DNA from: Bdellovibrionales bacterium RIFCSPHIGHO2_01_FULL_40_29
GTDB lineage: Bacteria > Bdellovibrionota > Bdellovibrionia > Bdellovibrionales > Bdellovibrionaceae
Assembly (NCBI GenBank): GCA_001771815.1
Contig: MEPU01000011.1
Coordinates: 4,670 to 68,669 of the forward strand
Direction of reading: 5' to 3'
DNA length: 64,000 nt
Shown here in pieces: positions 44,842 to 52,826 of the stretch. Numbering within the stretch: the first letter of the stretch is position 1; each line of letters starts with the position of its first letter. The notes under the pieces are model-generated. The model was not told the origin of the DNA. It made no database searches and saw only the letters and a list, made by a program, of their open reading frames with translations. Made by a program: the position numbers and the translations under genes.

Positions 44842-45223
44842 AAAATTCTTCTACTATTTGAGTTTCTAATTGTGTGATATCAAATCGGGCTTTAACTACC
44901 AAAACCTGACTGTAATTCGATCTGTCTTTAACTCTATTCACAAAAATAGAAATCCAATCAAAATTTTTTGACTTCATATTTGAATAACACATCTGATGCA
45001 AATGAAGTCTGGACATTGGAAAAACATCCCTCACTTTTATAAATTCAATGCCCCCCTGCTTGTCTTTAAATGCCAGTGTGCAAAAAGTTGGCTCTAGTCT
45101 TAAAAAAGAAAACATATAAAAATCAGAAAAAGGATAGATTCTTTCGTGAATAAAAAAATTAACAAACAAGGCTAAAATTAAACAGATCATGACTGCAAGT
45201 TTGAAATCAATTCGACGTCTCAT
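44822..45223 (-). CDS. Small single-span membrane protein, likely partner of the HTTM protein
   Basis: A 133-residue protein with an N-terminal anchor (FKLAVMICLILALFVNFFI) and a periplasmic-side domain containing YMFSFLRLEPTFCTLAFKD and VVKARFDITQLE. It overlaps the HTTM gene by 20 bases and starts two bases after the GNAT gene ends. Membrane partners of this size commonly accompany HTTM proteins, which is the basis for the guess. Family not recognised. Confidence 0.62.
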   Translation of the reverse strand: MRRRIDFKLAVMICLILALFVNFFIHERIYPFSDFYMFSFLRLEPTFCTLAFKDKQGGIEFIKVRDVFPMSRLHLHQMCYSNMKSKNFDWISIFVNRVKDRSNYSQVLVVKARFDITQLETQIVEEFYVQALP

Positions 45224-45224
45224 T

Positions 45225-45686
45225 TTATGATAAAATCCTTTTCATCACATAATGCGGACCAAACTCGAATTTTTCAGTTCGATAATCTTCTCTAAATCCT
45301 ATTTTTTTATAAAAATCTATATTGTGAAGTCGAGCCATGGTCCAAACACAGTCTCCAGTTTTAAAAGGAATAGCCGCCATTAATTGATTGATTACACTTT
45401 TCCCATAACCTTGACCGCGGTGCTGTTCACTGACCCAGTTGCCACGCAGTCTGAATTCAGAAAAACTCGTTTGATGAATTGAGCTGACCGCAAGAATTCG
45501 ATTCTCTGAAGTTATTTTTGCAAAAACTGGAGAATAGGACATGATACTGATGTCAATCTCGCTATTCGACTTGATGCAACTGACGGACTCAATAGGACTT
45601 GTACGCCCTGGCCACAACTGATGACTCCATATAGGTAAAATTTCACTGAATGTGCTCAGACTAAAAAGAGGCTCCATATATGACAT
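45225..45686 (-). CDS. GNAT-family acyltransferase A
   Basis: A 153-residue GNAT protein with the acetyl-CoA loop EQHRGQGYGKSVI (R-G-Q-G-Y-G) and the closing NIDFYKKIGFRED. Its opening EPLFSLST is repeated as EMLFSLST in the protein at 47286-47789, so these are paralogues. It heads the minus-strand operon that runs to the SDR. The amine acceptor is not known. Confidence 0.82.
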   Translation of the reverse strand: MSYMEPLFSLSTFSEILPIWSHQLWPGRTSPIESVSCIKSNSEIDISIMSYSPVFAKITSENRILAVSSIHQTSFSEFRLRGNWVSEQHRGQGYGKSVINQLMAAIPFKTGDCVWTMARLHNIDFYKKIGFREDYRTEKFEFGPHYVMKRILS

Positions 45687-45783
45687 AACACGCTAGTTTT
45701 TAAACTTTGGCAATACCTAGTCATCCCTCTTCCTTGGCAAAAAATGACTTTCTTAAAGTAATGGATTTATATAGCATATCTCT

Positions 45784-46398
45784 ATGCCCTATTCTTTTTG
45801 CATTAAACCCTCCATCGACGAAATTACACAACTTCGTAAAGAATCTTTTGTAAATTTTTACTGTGAAAAAGTAAGGCCACAAGGACTTGAATGGAATAGC
45901 ACAGATGAGCAATCTATTCATATTGGAATCAGACACCAAGATCAACTCATTAGCTGTCTCAGAATAACGGCCCTCAATGATTTATCAGAGCTCAGAGATA
46001 GAATAAAAATCCCTCTGACGTTGAATCAACCACCTCCGTATATTCTGCTTGCTCGCGCCGCCACCAGTCCCTTGTTTTTAAATAAAGGCCTGCACTCGCT
46101 CTTGCGCATCAGAGCTTTAGAAATTAGCTTACAGCAAAACTACACTCAGATCTTTGGCTCACTTGAAAAACGATCAACCCGCTTAAATCAGCTTTTAGAT
46201 ATTGGTTATGAAATTATCGGCGAAGCCTCTCATTGGCCCAACAGTTTCCTTGAAAATCAGGGGTCTGTCGTAGCAATTCAATTAAGTTCGAAAAACAAAA
46301 TTGAAAAAGCACTTGGAAAATTATATACTATTTATCAAATTAAACCCATGATTCACACCATTGAGACTTTTAAATTTTATGAACCAACTCACCTCTAA
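45784..46398 (+). CDS. FeeM-like N-acyltransferase candidate 2
   Basis: A 204-residue paralogue of the protein at 39140-39769: LARAATSPLFLNKGLHSLLRIRALEI, GSLEKRSTRLNQLLDIGYEIIGEAS. It resembles N-acyl amino acid synthase/LuxI-type acyltransferases in pattern, with the R-x-A-T-S-P core. It is divergent from GNAT A with a 97-base gap and its end overlaps the start of the first PP-loop gene by 20 bases. Substrates are unknown. Confidence 0.62.
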   Translation: MPYSFCIKPSIDEITQLRKESFVNFYCEKVRPQGLEWNSTDEQSIHIGIRHQDQLISCLRITALNDLSELRDRIKIPLTLNQPPPYILLARAATSPLFLNKGLHSLLRIRALEISLQQNYTQIFGSLEKRSTRLNQLLDIGYEIIGEASHWPNSFLENQGSVVAIQLSSKNKIEKALGKLYTIYQIKPMIHTIETFKFYEPTHL

Positions 46399-47317
46399 CA
46401 ATCACTTTAAATTTGGTTATGATCACGACTGGTTTCAGCCGCGAAAGTCTCCTCACCAAACCTGGACTGTTCAATATGGTTCGTGCGAACGTCCTGTGGG
46501 AAATTTTCAAAACGAATGTCTCAATGCAGCTCGTAAAATTCAAGACAATGCTCGTCAAAAAATGACGGTGCTGTTTTCCGGAGGCGTTGATTCAGAAGTC
46601 GCACTTCAATCCTTTGTTCTAGCAAAGGTCCCTGTCACCGCCGCAATCTTAAGATTTAAAAATGATTTGAATATTCATGACATCTCTTACGCGATTATCA
46701 CATGTGACAGATTGGGCGTAAAATACAAAATCTTTGACCTGGATATCATTCATTTCTGGGAAAATCAGTTGCTTGAGTATGCGGACCCCACTTATTGTAT
46801 CTCACCCCAACTTCTATCAACGATGTGGCTTGCAGATCAAATTGACGAGTATCCGGTCCTAGGTAGCGGAGAATGTCTGTTAGTTAAAGATTATGCTGAT
46901 TCCTATCAGCCTGGGATTTCACCTTATATTCACAGTGAATGGTCACTTTGGGAAAAAGAAAAAATTGCCGCCTGGTACAGGCATTTTATTGTTAAAAATC
47001 GCCCCGCCTGTCCCGGTTTTTTTCAATACACTCCGGAAGTTATTCTATCTTACATTCTAGACCCTTTTGTTCAAAAACTGACTCGAAGCGAAATTATCGG
47101 AAAACTTTCTACTGAATCTTCAAAGCTTCAAATCTATCAGCAACACTTTAATTTGATTGATCGTCCCAAGTTTACAGGATTTGAACATGTTCAAGCGGCC
47201 GATTCTTATTTTAGAAAAATACTGACTGATCGATTTCCTGAAACCAATCAAATCTTCAAAAGTAACGTCACTGATTTAATAAAATCTATGACTTATAATC
47301 AAAATACATCAGTCTGA
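46379..47317 (+). CDS. PP-loop ATPase (asparagine-synthetase-like), copy 1, without glutaminase domain
   Basis: A 312-residue protein from ATG 46379. The PP-loop is LFSGGVDSE at 65-73, where asparagine synthetases have S-G-G-L-D-S-S. There is no N-terminal Cys nucleophile domain, so ammonia from glutamine is not made in this chain. It matches the protein at 48540-49478 throughout (NNHFKFGY start, KSPY, PGFFQYxPE, KLxT). PP-loop enzymes adenylate a carboxyl or carbonyl group and let an amine or sulphur attack. Its 3' end overlaps the convergent GNAT B gene. Confidence 0.78.
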   Translation: MNQLTSNNHFKFGYDHDWFQPRKSPHQTWTVQYGSCERPVGNFQNECLNAARKIQDNARQKMTVLFSGGVDSEVALQSFVLAKVPVTAAILRFKNDLNIHDISYAIITCDRLGVKYKIFDLDIIHFWENQLLEYADPTYCISPQLLSTMWLADQIDEYPVLGSGECLLVKDYADSYQPGISPYIHSEWSLWEKEKIAAWYRHFIVKNRPACPGFFQYTPEVILSYILDPFVQKLTRSEIIGKLSTESSKLQIYQQHFNLIDRPKFTGFEHVQAADSYFRKILTDRFPETNQIFKSNVTDLIKSMTYNQNTSV

Positions 47318-47789
47318 TTTTTTCCAAATCTTGATATATTGGTTTACCGGTTTCAGGACAAAAAACAATTGCTTTCCGAGGCACAAATTTTGGCTCAATT
47401 CTAAACTGATTTTTTTCATGAAATGCAACTGAACTTTCTTTTGCAAAAGAAATAATTCTTCGGACTTTCCCCGCATACAGGATTTTAATTTGATCAATTA
47501 AAAAACTCATGACTCCGAGATTTCTAAATTCAGCTTTAACAAAAAGACCGCGAATACGAATGATTTCAGGTGAAATATAATAAACAGCCATCCATGCGAT
47601 TTCTACTGAAAGCACTTTAATACTGTAAACTTTTAATTTTTGCTTATCAAAATCCTCATCATCAATGTATTGCCTGCTCGAAAAAGTGTTTGCGTTCACA
47701 TAATTTTCAAAAGGTACTTTTTGCTCAAACATGGACTGACTCTGCTCAGCCCAAACCTCAACGGTCGACAGACTGAACAACATCTCCAT
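47286..47789 (-). CDS. GNAT-family acyltransferase B
   Basis: A 167-residue protein from ATG 47789 (AAAGG upstream). It shares the MLFSLST opening and the strand-helix RIRGLFVKAEFRNLGVMSFLIDQI with GNAT A (RLRGNWVSEQHRGQGYGKSVINQL), but the acetyl-CoA loop is weaker (R-N-L-G-V-M). It ends with FHEKNQFRIEPKFV, the usual GNAT closing helix and strand. The start lies 32 bases inside the end of the upstream gene, so the two are coupled. Confidence 0.7.
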   Translation of the reverse strand: MEMLFSLSTVEVWAEQSQSMFEQKVPFENYVNANTFSSRQYIDDEDFDKQKLKVYSIKVLSVEIAWMAVYYISPEIIRIRGLFVKAEFRNLGVMSFLIDQIKILYAGKVRRIISFAKESSVAFHEKNQFRIEPKFVPRKAIVFCPETGKPIYQDLEKIRLMYFDYKS

Positions 47790-48513
47790 AGAATTGCCTT
47801 TCATTGAGATTGATCGGTAAATTTTTACTTAAACTCAATTCATAGATCCTATGCACCGGATAGTGTCTGTGCTGTATGACTGATTCTTCTTTCGAAAAAA
47901 TGGCAGAACACCACATCAGTAAATTTTCTCCCTGCATAATTTTTACCCGATGATATGGATCCTCATTGGATGGAGATAACTCTTTTAAAATAATACTTCG
48001 ATCAATTTGATCATTATGAAATCCAGCTGATTGAGTTAAATGAAGCCAATTCATCAACTCAGCAGATTCTAAGTAAGTTTTAAAAAAATGAGGGAAAATC
48101 AGCGTTGGCTCAGTAATTACATGTGCTGTTTTACTTTTTAAAGTCTGCTCAATAATTTGCGAATGATTCGTTGTTATGTGAACAAAATAAGGAACGCCTA
48201 AATCTATTTTTTCAATTTGGTCAAAATTAATATTAAAAATTCTGATACCAAATGTCGGAAAAAAGACTGTTTTATGGAGATAAGATTCCAGGGTCATCAA
48301 ATCATTGATTTGCTCACAATCAATGATTTCAAATTGAACTCCCGTAATTTGAAAGGCATTCCTATAAAACTTAAAAAAAATACTTTCATCGTTTACCAAC
48401 ACGACGTTGTCCAATTGCTTTCTTATTAAATCAAAAGCCAGGGCATCAAGTAAGCAGGAAAACCTCTGTCCGGTGGATTCAGAATTTATAGACTTAATTT
48501 TATTTAACAACAT
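47758..48513 (-). CDS. Protein of unknown function in the island
   Basis: A 251-residue soluble protein. VVLVNDESIFFKFYRNAF and VPYFVHITTNHSQIIEQTLKS could be parts of an alpha/beta fold; there is no recognisable nucleotide, metal or catalytic motif apart from scattered His (HRHYPVHR near the C-terminus). It overlaps GNAT B by 32 bases and lies back to back with the second PP-loop gene 26 bases away, so the two may share a bidirectional promoter. Confidence 0.62.
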   Translation of the reverse strand: MLLNKIKSINSESTGQRFSCLLDALAFDLIRKQLDNVVLVNDESIFFKFYRNAFQITGVQFEIIDCEQINDLMTLESYLHKTVFFPTFGIRIFNINFDQIEKIDLGVPYFVHITTNHSQIIEQTLKSKTAHVITEPTLIFPHFFKTYLESAELMNWLHLTQSAGFHNDQIDRSIILKELSPSNEDPYHRVKIMQGENLLMWCSAIFSKEESVIQHRHYPVHRIYELSLSKNLPINLNERQFYGDVVQSVDR

Positions 48514-48539
48514 GCTATCACTATGCTACTTTAATTTCT

Positions 48540-49478
48540 GTGTTTGAGTATACTAAAAATAATCACTTCAAATTTGGCTATAATGATTTAAATCACTATC
48601 AGCCACGTGAAAATGCAAATGACAGGTTTAGCTTCGAGTACGGCTGTGTTGAACAACCCCAACTGACTTGGCGCCAATCCAACGAACTTGCGGCTTTGGA
48701 TATTTTTTCAAAGCGCAGTGGGGATATCACGATTCTGCTTTCCGGCGGAACGGATAGCGAAATTTGCCTGCGGAGTTTTTTAGATCAAAAATTGCCCGTG
48801 AAAACGATCTCGTTGCGTTATCTTGATTTAAATCAAGACTCAGAACTTTTTTATATTCATAAGTTGAAAGCAGACTATTCCCTGGACCACACCTTTGTCG
48901 ATTTAGCAGTTAAAGATTTCACCTTGAGTGATGATTTTTTTAAAATTGCTGATCCCATTAAATGCGTGAGTCCCATTATTGTGAGCCATCTTTGGTTGGC
49001 CAACCAAGTTCCCGGTACTCCCATTATTGCTCAAGGAGAGCTTCATCTGAAGAAAAGAATACCTGCAGATTATATCCCCGGGAAAAGCCCTTATTTAAAA
49101 AGCCCTTGGTCTGTTTTTGAAAGCGAACGACTTTGCAGTATTTATACAAATTTTATGCTCCGTAAAAAGCCAGCTATCCCTGGTTTTTTCCAATATCTGC
49201 CGGAACAAATCTATAGTTATTTAACAAAGAATCCGTACCTGACTCAACTTGTGACAAATTCCATTCCTGGAAAATTGGGAACCCGCACCAGTAAAAACAT
49301 CATGTCGCACCAATTTTATCCAGAAATCCCCATTCGAAATAAATTGCATGGCTGGGAATCTGAGCAAGATTTTCATGATCACACTCGCGCCTTATTGGCT
49401 CAACGATTTCCGGACTCAGATCAATCTGCCGCTGTTGAGTACGATGAGATCATCCAAAGGTGCGTCAATATTAAATGA
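48540..49478 (+). CDS. PP-loop ATPase (asparagine-synthetase-like), copy 2
   Basis: A 312-residue paralogue of the protein at 46379-47317 with the PP-loop LLSGGTDSE at 66-74 and no glutaminase domain. Shared landmarks are NNHFKFGY, the FEYG strand, DYIPGKSPY, KKPAIPGFFQYLPE and the terminal W-E-x-E/V segment. It starts at GTG 48540 without an obvious ribosome-binding site. Two closely related PP-loop enzymes in one pathway suggest two successive activations or two substrates. This is the last gene of the island. Confidence 0.78.
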   Translation: MFEYTKNNHFKFGYNDLNHYQPRENANDRFSFEYGCVEQPQLTWRQSNELAALDIFSKRSGDITILLSGGTDSEICLRSFLDQKLPVKTISLRYLDLNQDSELFYIHKLKADYSLDHTFVDLAVKDFTLSDDFFKIADPIKCVSPIIVSHLWLANQVPGTPIIAQGELHLKKRIPADYIPGKSPYLKSPWSVFESERLCSIYTNFMLRKKPAIPGFFQYLPEQIYSYLTKNPYLTQLVTNSIPGKLGTRTSKNIMSHQFYPEIPIRNKLHGWESEQDFHDHTRALLAQRFPDSDQSAAVEYDEIIQRCVNIK

Positions 49479-49526
49479 TTGATATTCTTAATTGCCGTCT
49501 ATTAAAAATCAGTTTAGAACCATCGG

Positions 49527-49892
49527 GTGTTAAGACGAAAACGATTTATCAGTTATCTGCTGCTTTTTTTATTTGGGCTTTTGTTCCTTAAGAACTTGCT
49601 TCCCAATGCGGCTGATCAGAACCATAATAATCATGATGAAATCGGCCATATTCATTTCTATCACAGCCATCATCATGCAGAAAACCAGCAACAACAGCAA
49701 AATGACGATGAAGATGAGGACGAAAACTGTCCTTCCAGCAAATCCGTTTTTGCCTACTCAAACCTTCCAAATGAAGTTTACACACTGACTATTCCCAGTC
49801 TGGTTATAGCTTTTGATCTTGTTTTCATTCTTAAGAATAATTTCAAAACTCCCTATCTAGAACCAAGAAAAAAACCACCTAAGTTCGCTTAA
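49527..49892 (+). CDS. His-rich membrane-anchored protein of the zinc locus
   Basis: A 121-residue protein with an N-terminal anchor (FISYLLLFLFGLLFLKNLL), then a metal-binding-like stretch with eight or more His (NHNNHDEIGHIHFYHSHHH), a Gln/Asp/Glu run, and a second hydrophobic segment near residue 90 (IPSLVIAFDLVFIL). It directly precedes the metal-uptake genes, which suggests a periplasmic zinc chaperone or sensor. The GTG start at 49527 is weakly supported; no clear ribosome-binding site is seen. Confidence 0.62.
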   Translation: MLRRKRFISYLLLFLFGLLFLKNLLPNAADQNHNNHDEIGHIHFYHSHHHAENQQQQQNDDEDEDENCPSSKSVFAYSNLPNEVYTLTIPSLVIAFDLVFILKNNFKTPYLEPRKKPPKFA

Positions 49893-49919
49893 TTTTTTCC
49901 AAACATTTTTTCAGTTCTC

Positions 49920-49940
49920 GAGACTCGTCTGACGAGTCTC
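49920..49940. promoter_or_regulatory. Perfect 21-bp palindrome upstream of the porin-like gene
   Basis: Arms GAGACTCGTC (49920-49929) and GACGAGTCTC (49931-49940) are exact complements around one T. No T-run follows on either strand, so a terminator is unlikely. It lies 39 bases before the start of the porin-like gene, where a dimeric repressor would sit. It does not resemble the classical Zur box. Operator function for metal control is inferred. Confidence 0.55.
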
Positions 49941-49979
49941 ATCAAGTTATAAACTTTAAACTCAAGTTAAGGATTCCCT

Positions 49980-51086
49980 ATGCCATTAAGCATTTTTTTA
50001 CTTTTATTTTCGATGACTGTTTCTGCCTTCGCGCAAAACTTAAAAACTCCAAACATCAGTGCCAATGCGCTTTTTTTGTACCGCAACTCCAATTTTCACA
50101 GAGAAGATCTGGATCCTGTAAATCCTGATCAGGACCGCAATGGTTTTAATCTTCGTGAGGCCGAATTCCAGTTTGATGCCGATGTTGATCCCTACACACG
50201 CATGACCCTGTTGCTTGCGATTCATTCCAGCTATGACGCCAGCGGCGGTGCTGTTGAAGAGGTTTGGACTATTGAACCCGAAGAAGGTTTTGTTGAATCC
50301 AATACCATCCCCAACACCACACTCAAATTTGGTAAATTCAAAGCAACCATGGGTAAACACAATACCCTACACACACATGCTTATCCGTTTATTGATGCTC
50401 CACTGGCTCATGTGAACTTGCTTGGCGATGAAGGATTGGTTGATGTCGGGCTTTCCAGCGCCATTCTGTTACCAATTCCATGGTTTAGTGAAGTCACTCT
50501 TCAATATTTAAGAGGCGAAGGCGAAAATTCTGAGTTCAGTTCACCCACCACAAGCGATGGAGTTGGTTTGGCTCATTGGAAAAATCTTTTTGATTTAACA
50601 GATGCTTTAACGTTTGAGATTGGCGCATCTTATGCCCGTGGAGAAAACTCTTTAGCCGGAACAACAACGCTCACAGGAGCGGATCTCACTTTTAAATGGC
50701 GTCCAACCGAGGGCGGAAAGTATCACTCTTTATCGTGGACAACAGAGTATTTAGCTCGAAATCAATCTCAACCAGGCGTCTCAGATGAAATTGGAAATGG
50801 ATTGGCAACATGGGTGCAATATCAATTTGCCGAACGCTGGGCCACAACATATCGATACGATAATTTGATAGTTGAGAATTCTTTTGATCCCATCAATTTA
50901 CCCAATGACACATGGAGCAGAAACTCAGTTGGTTTAAATTACATACCCACAGAATTCTCGTCTTATAAGCTAGAGTTTAATCAAAGAACTGGCGGTATTG
51001 CGAGCTCGACTGGCGAAACCACAGAAAATGCGCTCTTCTTGCAAGCCAACTTTACGATTGGTGCTCATCCATCACACGCTTACTAG
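49980..51086 (+). CDS. Porin-like outer-membrane protein of the metal locus
   Basis: A 368-residue protein with a signal peptide (SIFLLLFSMTVSAFAQ) and barrel strands throughout (NLREAEFQFDADVDPYTRMTLLLAI, VDVGLSSAIL, FEIGASYARG, WVQYQFAERWATTYRYDNL). FGKFKATMGKHNTLHTHAYPF has several His that may bind metal near the pore mouth. AAGGA precedes the ATG at 49980. It is followed by zinc-type ABC genes, so it probably lets metal pass the outer membrane. Confidence 0.75.
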   Translation: MPLSIFLLLFSMTVSAFAQNLKTPNISANALFLYRNSNFHREDLDPVNPDQDRNGFNLREAEFQFDADVDPYTRMTLLLAIHSSYDASGGAVEEVWTIEPEEGFVESNTIPNTTLKFGKFKATMGKHNTLHTHAYPFIDAPLAHVNLLGDEGLVDVGLSSAILLPIPWFSEVTLQYLRGEGENSEFSSPTTSDGVGLAHWKNLFDLTDALTFEIGASYARGENSLAGTTTLTGADLTFKWRPTEGGKYHSLSWTTEYLARNQSQPGVSDEIGNGLATWVQYQFAERWATTYRYDNLIVENSFDPINLPNDTWSRNSVGLNYIPTEFSSYKLEFNQRTGGIASSTGETTENALFLQANFTIGAHPSHAY

Positions 51087-51111
51087 ACTCATTTCACAAA
51101 GGGACAAGTCA

Positions 51112-52005
51112 ATGAAAATATTTATTTCTGCTTTCATGATTTTCAGTTTTCCATGGATCGTTTTTGCAAAGTTGCAAGTAGCCACATCCACTCCTGATCT
51201 TGCAGCCATTGTTAAAAAGGTTGGTCAAGACCACGTCGATGTTTTCTCAATTGCAAAAGGCACGCAAGACCCACATCAAATCGAAGCCAAACCCTCGTTT
51301 ATGATCAAGTTACGCCGTGTTGATCTTGTCGTTGAACACGGCTTAGATCTTGAGTCAGCGTGGATGAATCCACTGATTCAAGGATCTCGCAACTTAAAAC
51401 TTGCCAGTCAAAAGGCTGTCCTTGAATTGGCAGCAGAGCTTGTCCCTTTAGAAGTTCCAAAAGAAAACCTCACGCGGGCACAAGGTGATGTTCACCCCGG
51501 AGGCAATCCCCATTTTCAATTGGATCCGATTCGCATTGGACAGGCTTCTTTGCTGATTGCAAAACGTTTGGGTGAAATCGATCCTTCACAAAAAGAGTTT
51601 TATCTTAAGAATGCTGAAAGCTTTAATCAGCACTTACATGAAAAAGCAAATCTCTGGAAAGAGCGACTTCAAAAAACAGGAATCACCGAGGTGGTGACCT
51701 ACCACAAAACATTTGTTTATTTTTGCGAAAGGTTTCAAATTCAGTGTCTTGTTCAACTGGAACCAAAACCTGGAATTCCACCCACAGCAAACCACTTGCT
51801 TTCAGTGATTGATCAAATGAAAAAAAGGAAACTTCATGTCGTGCTGATTGAAAATATTTACAGTGATTCAATAAAATCAAAACTCGAACAAGCTGTCTCG
51901 GCAAAAGTGGCTCATGTTCCTGTGTACGTAGAGGGCGAGCCTGAAATCACAACGAACGAACAGCTTATTGAACGACTTGTTTCTGCGATCGAGAGTCTTA
52001 AATAA
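51112..52005 (+). CDS. znuA: Metal (zinc-type) ABC substrate-binding protein, ZnuA-like
   Basis: About 297 residues from ATG 51112 (AAAGGGA upstream). Signal peptide to about residue 19. The cluster A-I features are present: VATSTPDLAAIVKKVG, His55 (DPHQIEAKPS), His76 in VVEHGLDLE, His134 (NPHFQLDP), and the second-lobe VLIENIYSD acidic ligand. The His-rich loop found in many ZnuA proteins is short here (GDVHPGGNPH). Manganese cannot be excluded, though His ligands favour zinc. The permease follows two bases later. Confidence 0.88.
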   Translation: MKIFISAFMIFSFPWIVFAKLQVATSTPDLAAIVKKVGQDHVDVFSIAKGTQDPHQIEAKPSFMIKLRRVDLVVEHGLDLESAWMNPLIQGSRNLKLASQKAVLELAAELVPLEVPKENLTRAQGDVHPGGNPHFQLDPIRIGQASLLIAKRLGEIDPSQKEFYLKNAESFNQHLHEKANLWKERLQKTGITEVVTYHKTFVYFCERFQIQCLVQLEPKPGIPPTANHLLSVIDQMKKRKLHVVLIENIYSDSIKSKLEQAVSAKVAHVPVYVEGEPEITTNEQLIERLVSAIESLK

Positions 52006-52007
52006 TT

Positions 52008-52826
52008 ATGGAAATCATAGAATTGCTTGCAGCGCCATTTGTGTTAGCCGTCCTCTTGGTGGGGATTCATGCGTACCTTGGGTTTCATGTCTTGGAGCGA
52101 GAGGTTATTTTCGTCGACATCAGTCTTTCCCAAGTGGCGGCGCTCGGAAGCGCTGCAAGCCTTTTCTTTATCAATACGAAAAATGGATCTGTTTTAGCTC
52201 TTATGCTGCCACTCACGCTCTGTTTGTTGGTGGCATTTGCGCTGGCGCTATTCAAACGATATGAAAAATCTGTTTCACAGGAGGCCCTGATCGGCATGAC
52301 CTATGCTTTAGCCAGTGGGGCTTTGATTCTAATAGCTGACAAACTTCCTCATGGTGCAGAACATTTAAAAGAAGCACTGATCGGTAATATTTTATTTGTG
52401 ACGTGGTCACAGGTCTTGGAAACATTTCTTATTTACACTGTAATTGGAATTATACATTGGGTTTATCGAAAACAATTTTGGCAAGCCTCAAGAGGTGATT
52501 CAAAATTGTTCTGGTGGGATTTTCTTTTTTATTTCTTATTTGGCATTGTTATTACTTTTTCAACCCGCCATGCAGGCGTCTTGGTTGTGTTTTCAATACT
52601 GGTCGCTCCAGCAGCACTTGCAACACGATTCTCTAACAAGATATTACCACGTTTGCTTTTAGCCTGGGGTCTGGGGCTTGTTGGAATTTTTGTGGCTTTT
52701 TTTATGAGTTATAAACTGGATTTGCCGTCCGGAGCAACGATCGTTTGCACACTCACCAGCTTGTTTTTTTTGACACTATTTCTGAGGAAATTCATAATCC
52801 CGCAAGTCTCGCTACAGAATGAATAA
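52008..52826 (+). CDS. znuB: Metal ABC transporter permease, ZnuB-like
   Basis: A 272-residue membrane protein with about eight hydrophobic spans and the ABC-3 family opening APFVLAVLLVGIHAYLGFHVLEREVIFVDISLSQVAALG, then SQEALIGMTYALASGALIL and VVFSILVAPAALATRFS. It forms the transmembrane channel for the ZnuA-like protein. No ATP-binding subunit (ZnuC) gene is found beside it, which is unusual; one from elsewhere must be used. Its end overlaps the convergent kinase gene. Confidence 0.88.
   Translation: MEIIELLAAPFVLAVLLVGIHAYLGFHVLEREVIFVDISLSQVAALGSAASLFFINTKNGSVLALMLPLTLCLLVAFALALFKRYEKSVSQEALIGMTYALASGALILIADKLPHGAEHLKEALIGNILFVTWSQVLETFLIYTVIGIIHWVYRKQFWQASRGDSKLFWWDFLFYFLFGIVITFSTRHAGVLVVFSILVAPAALATRFSNKILPRLLLAWGLGLVGIFVAFFMSYKLDLPSGATIVCTLTSLFFLTLFLRKFIIPQVSLQNE

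Noticed and set aside
33541-49478. RiPP (ribosomal peptide) cluster with two radical SAM enzymes
   Set aside because: No short precursor gene, RRE-type recognition domain, cyclodehydratase or leader peptidase is visible, and the gaps between genes are too short to hide one except at 36040-36146, where I see no coding frame.
49980-51086. TonB-dependent zinc receptor
   Set aside because: The protein is only 368 residues and has no plug domain or TonB box, so a simple porin fits better.
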